A stretch of DNA of 64,000 nucleotides, from NCBI RefSeq assembly GCF_008364555.1, contig NZ_VTUC01000012.1, positions 33,537-97,536 of the forward strand, read 5' to 3'. Positions 62,505 through 64,000 of the stretch are shown piece by piece (within the stretch, counting starts at the first letter, position 1; every line of letters starts with the position of its first letter). This DNA is from Enterobacter vonholyi. Its GTDB lineage: Bacteria; Pseudomonadota; Gammaproteobacteria; Enterobacterales; Enterobacteriaceae. The notes beneath the pieces are model-generated. The model ran no database searches. It was not told the origin of the DNA and was given only the letters and a program-made list of their open reading frames with translations. The position numbers and the translations under genes were made by a program.

Positions 62505-63458
62505 ATGCCGCTAGCCAACGTCGCGATTGTCGCGGTAGACGGGTTCAGCCCGTTCCACTACTCCGTTCCCTGCATTCTGTTTGGCGACTCGGTCTCCGGA
62601 GAAAAGCGCTTTAACGTGACGATCTGCGCCGAAACGCCGGGATTCCTCACCTCAAAAGACGGATTTGCCCTCAACGCCACGCAGGATTTTACCGCCATTG
62701 GGCAGGCCGATATTGTTGTCGTTCCCTACTGGCAGCACGTTCTTGAACGCCCGCCGCAGTCGCTGCTCGACAGCCTGGTGCAGGCGAGAGACCGCGGCGC
62801 AGAAATCGTCGGGCTGTGTCTGGGGTCGTTTGTGCTGGCCTGGGCGGGGATCCTCGACGGTAAGCGTGCGGCCACCCACTGGGAGTTCGAACGTCAGTTT
62901 CAGTCCCTCTTCCCGAACGTTCGACTGGATATTAATGCCCTTTACGTGGATGACGGCAATATCATTACCTCTGCCGGGACTGCCGCCGCGCTGGACTGCT
63001 GCCTGTATATCATTCGCCAGCGCTTTGGCAGCGTGGTCGCCAACCAGATTGCCCGCCGTATGATTGTACCGCCCCACCGCGAGGGCGGTCAGGCGCAGTT
63101 CATCGCCCAGCCGGTTCCCAAAGATACCCGCGACGGACGCATTAACTGCCTGATCGACTATCTTCAGCAGCACATCACCGAACCGCATAGTCTGGACTCG
63201 CTGGCGGAGGTCGTCTCGATGAGCCGCCGCACCCTGACCCGCCATTTTGTTAACGCTACGGGGATGAGCGTCGCCGACTGGCTGACCGCCGAACGCCTGC
63301 GGCGCAGCCAGATCCTGCTGGAAGCCGGAAATATGCCGATTGAGCGCGTGGCTGAGCTGGTGGGATTTAATTCCGCCATCACCTGGCGACAGCAGTTTAA
63401 GGCTCGTTTTGGGGTGAGCCCTGCGGAATGGAGAAAAACCTTTCGTCTTCACAGCTAG
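62505..63458 (+). CDS. GlxA-type AraC-family regulator with DJ-1/PfpI domain
   Basis: A 317-aa protein. Residues about 1-185 are a DJ-1/PfpI-like domain with Cys105 at the elbow (VGLCLGSFVLA). Residues about 210-315 are an AraC-type DNA-binding domain with two helix-turn-helices (LDSLAEVVSMSRRTLTRHF; ERVAELVGFNS). It probably regulates the adjacent hydrolase gene and itself. The ligand is unknown. Confidence 0.9.
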   Translation: MPLANVAIVAVDGFSPFHYSVPCILFGDSVSGEKRFNVTICAETPGFLTSKDGFALNATQDFTAIGQADIVVVPYWQHVLERPPQSLLDSLVQARDRGAEIVGLCLGSFVLAWAGILDGKRAATHWEFERQFQSLFPNVRLDINALYVDDGNIITSAGTAAALDCCLYIIRQRFGSVVANQIARRMIVPPHREGGQAQFIAQPVPKDTRDGRINCLIDYLQQHITEPHSLDSLAEVVSMSRRTLTRHFVNATGMSVADWLTAERLRRSQILLEAGNMPIERVAELVGFNSAITWRQQFKARFGVSPAEWRKTFRLHS

Positions 63459-63640
63459 TTTATTTGGGCTAACTCAAGATTTAAGGCTTAGTTAAATAAT
63501 TTATTATTTTTTCTTAATCGACCTCTCATTTTTCTAAAAAAATATTTTATTTGATGAGCCCTAACGCAAATTAGATATACTCGCATTAAGAATGCTCTTA
63601 TATTTCGAAAATATTAATAGCGAATAATTTTGTGGCATGG
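63459..63640. other. AT-rich boundary before the tps gene
   Basis: This stretch is strongly AT-rich compared with the GC-rich sequence before it and has no recognisable gene. It probably holds the promoter of the downstream transporter and marks the edge of horizontally acquired DNA. Confidence 0.5.
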
Positions 63641-64000
63641 ATGAATAGCAATAAAATAAAAAAGAGAATAATTTCATTAGCAAATTATATTATTTTTATC
63701 TTATCGGTTGCGCTTTTTTCAGCGAGCGCTAACGCTGCCCCCTTGTCTCCAGCCGATCGCGATTCCATCCAGCAGCAACAGCAGCAGCTTTTATTACAGA
63801 ACCAGCAACAGCGTGAGGAGCTGGAGCGGAGTATTCCTCGTCCCGCGCCCGCCAGACCGCTGCCTGTTACCGGCTCCGGACCCTGTTTCACCATTCATAC
63901 CATTACCCTTTCCGGTGCGACCTTAATCTCCCCGAAAACCCGGCAGACCCTTGTCGCGCCGTGGCAGGGCCGCTGTCTGGATATGGCAAAAATAACGGAA
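63641..64000 (+). CDS. Two-partner secretion transporter, ShlB/FhaC family (3' truncated)
   Basis: The first 120 codons of an ORF that runs past the window end. The Lys-rich signal peptide (MNSNKIKKRIISLANY... ending ASANA) is followed by a Gln-rich helix (QQQQQQLLLQNQQQREELER), a Pro-rich linker (RPAPARPLP) and the start of POTRA1 (PCFTIHTITLSGATLIS) with a second cysteine in RCLD. This order matches TpsB outer-membrane transporters that export large hemagglutinin/hemolysin/CDI toxins. The partner tpsA gene would be expected downstream. AT-rich codons in the first 20 positions contrast with neighbours. No strong ribosome site is seen. Confidence 0.82.
   Translation, partial: MNSNKIKKRIISLANYIIFILSVALFSASANAAPLSPADRDSIQQQQQQLLLQNQQQREELERSIPRPAPARPLPVTGSGPCFTIHTITLSGATLISPKTRQTLVAPWQGRCLDMAKITE

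Overview
The window is chromosomal DNA of a gamma-proteobacterium of the family Enterobacteriaceae. Protein similarity to E. coli K-12 (recalled, not searched) is very high for the core genes. Gene order follows the E. coli arc from pst-phoU through yie genes, mnmE-yidCD-rnpA-rpmH, dnaA-dnaN-recF-gyrB, ibpAB, emrD, ilvBN, uhpABCT and nlpA. The missing tnaCAB operon, the dsdCXA genes next to emrD, an intact alpha-glucoside (glv/agl) operon and the GC-rich sequence suggest Enterobacter (E. cloacae complex) or a close relative; the genus is an inference.

Layout. 1-1277: end of the phosphate uptake operon (pstB, phoU). 1412-8466: yieL esterase, yieH phosphatase, adeP adenine permease with a PurR-type operator, chrR, yieE, yidZ and mdtL. 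8578-12398 (minus strand): mnmE, yidC, yidD, rnpA, rpmH. 12399-12997: control region of rpmH and dnaA, with a DnaA box and ten GATC sites in about 220 bp. 12998-19010: dnaA-dnaN-recF-gyrB. 19045-21115: a LysR/oxidoreductase divergent pair where E. coli has yidB. 21231-26765: yidA, yidR, yidQ, heat-shock ibpA/ibpB with a sigma-32 promoter and RNA thermometer, yidE. 26733-31419: yidP, a PTS EIICB and GH4 6-phospho-alpha-glucosidase operon, yidHG. 31455-35227: dsdA, dsdX, dsdC.

35312-45057 is the most unusual part. It holds a secreted GH5-like protein running into emrD, two small accessory genes, and a complete SOS-controlled tisB/istR type I toxin-antitoxin locus whose 29-codon toxin gene is too short for most gene finders. 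Between istR and the ivbL-ilvBN valine/leucine attenuation operon lies an orphan type VI secretion lipase effector and its lipoprotein immunity gene.

45135-50074 is the uhpABC signalling system with the hexose-phosphate transporter uhpT. 50250-53472: yicN, nepI, an inserted yefM-yoeB toxin-antitoxin pair and yicL. 53607-59722: a beta-glucoside catabolic operon (EIIB, EIIC, 6-phospho-beta-glucosidase, EIIA, sugar porin) with a divergent LacI repressor whose palindromic operator sits inside the promoter. 59771-63458: yicS, a GNAT enzyme, nlpA, a metallo-beta-lactamase-fold hydrolase and a GlxA-type AraC regulator. 63459-64000: an AT-rich boundary, then the start of a two-partner-secretion transporter that runs off the window. 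No rRNA, tRNA, IS element or CRISPR array was seen; oriC is not in the window.
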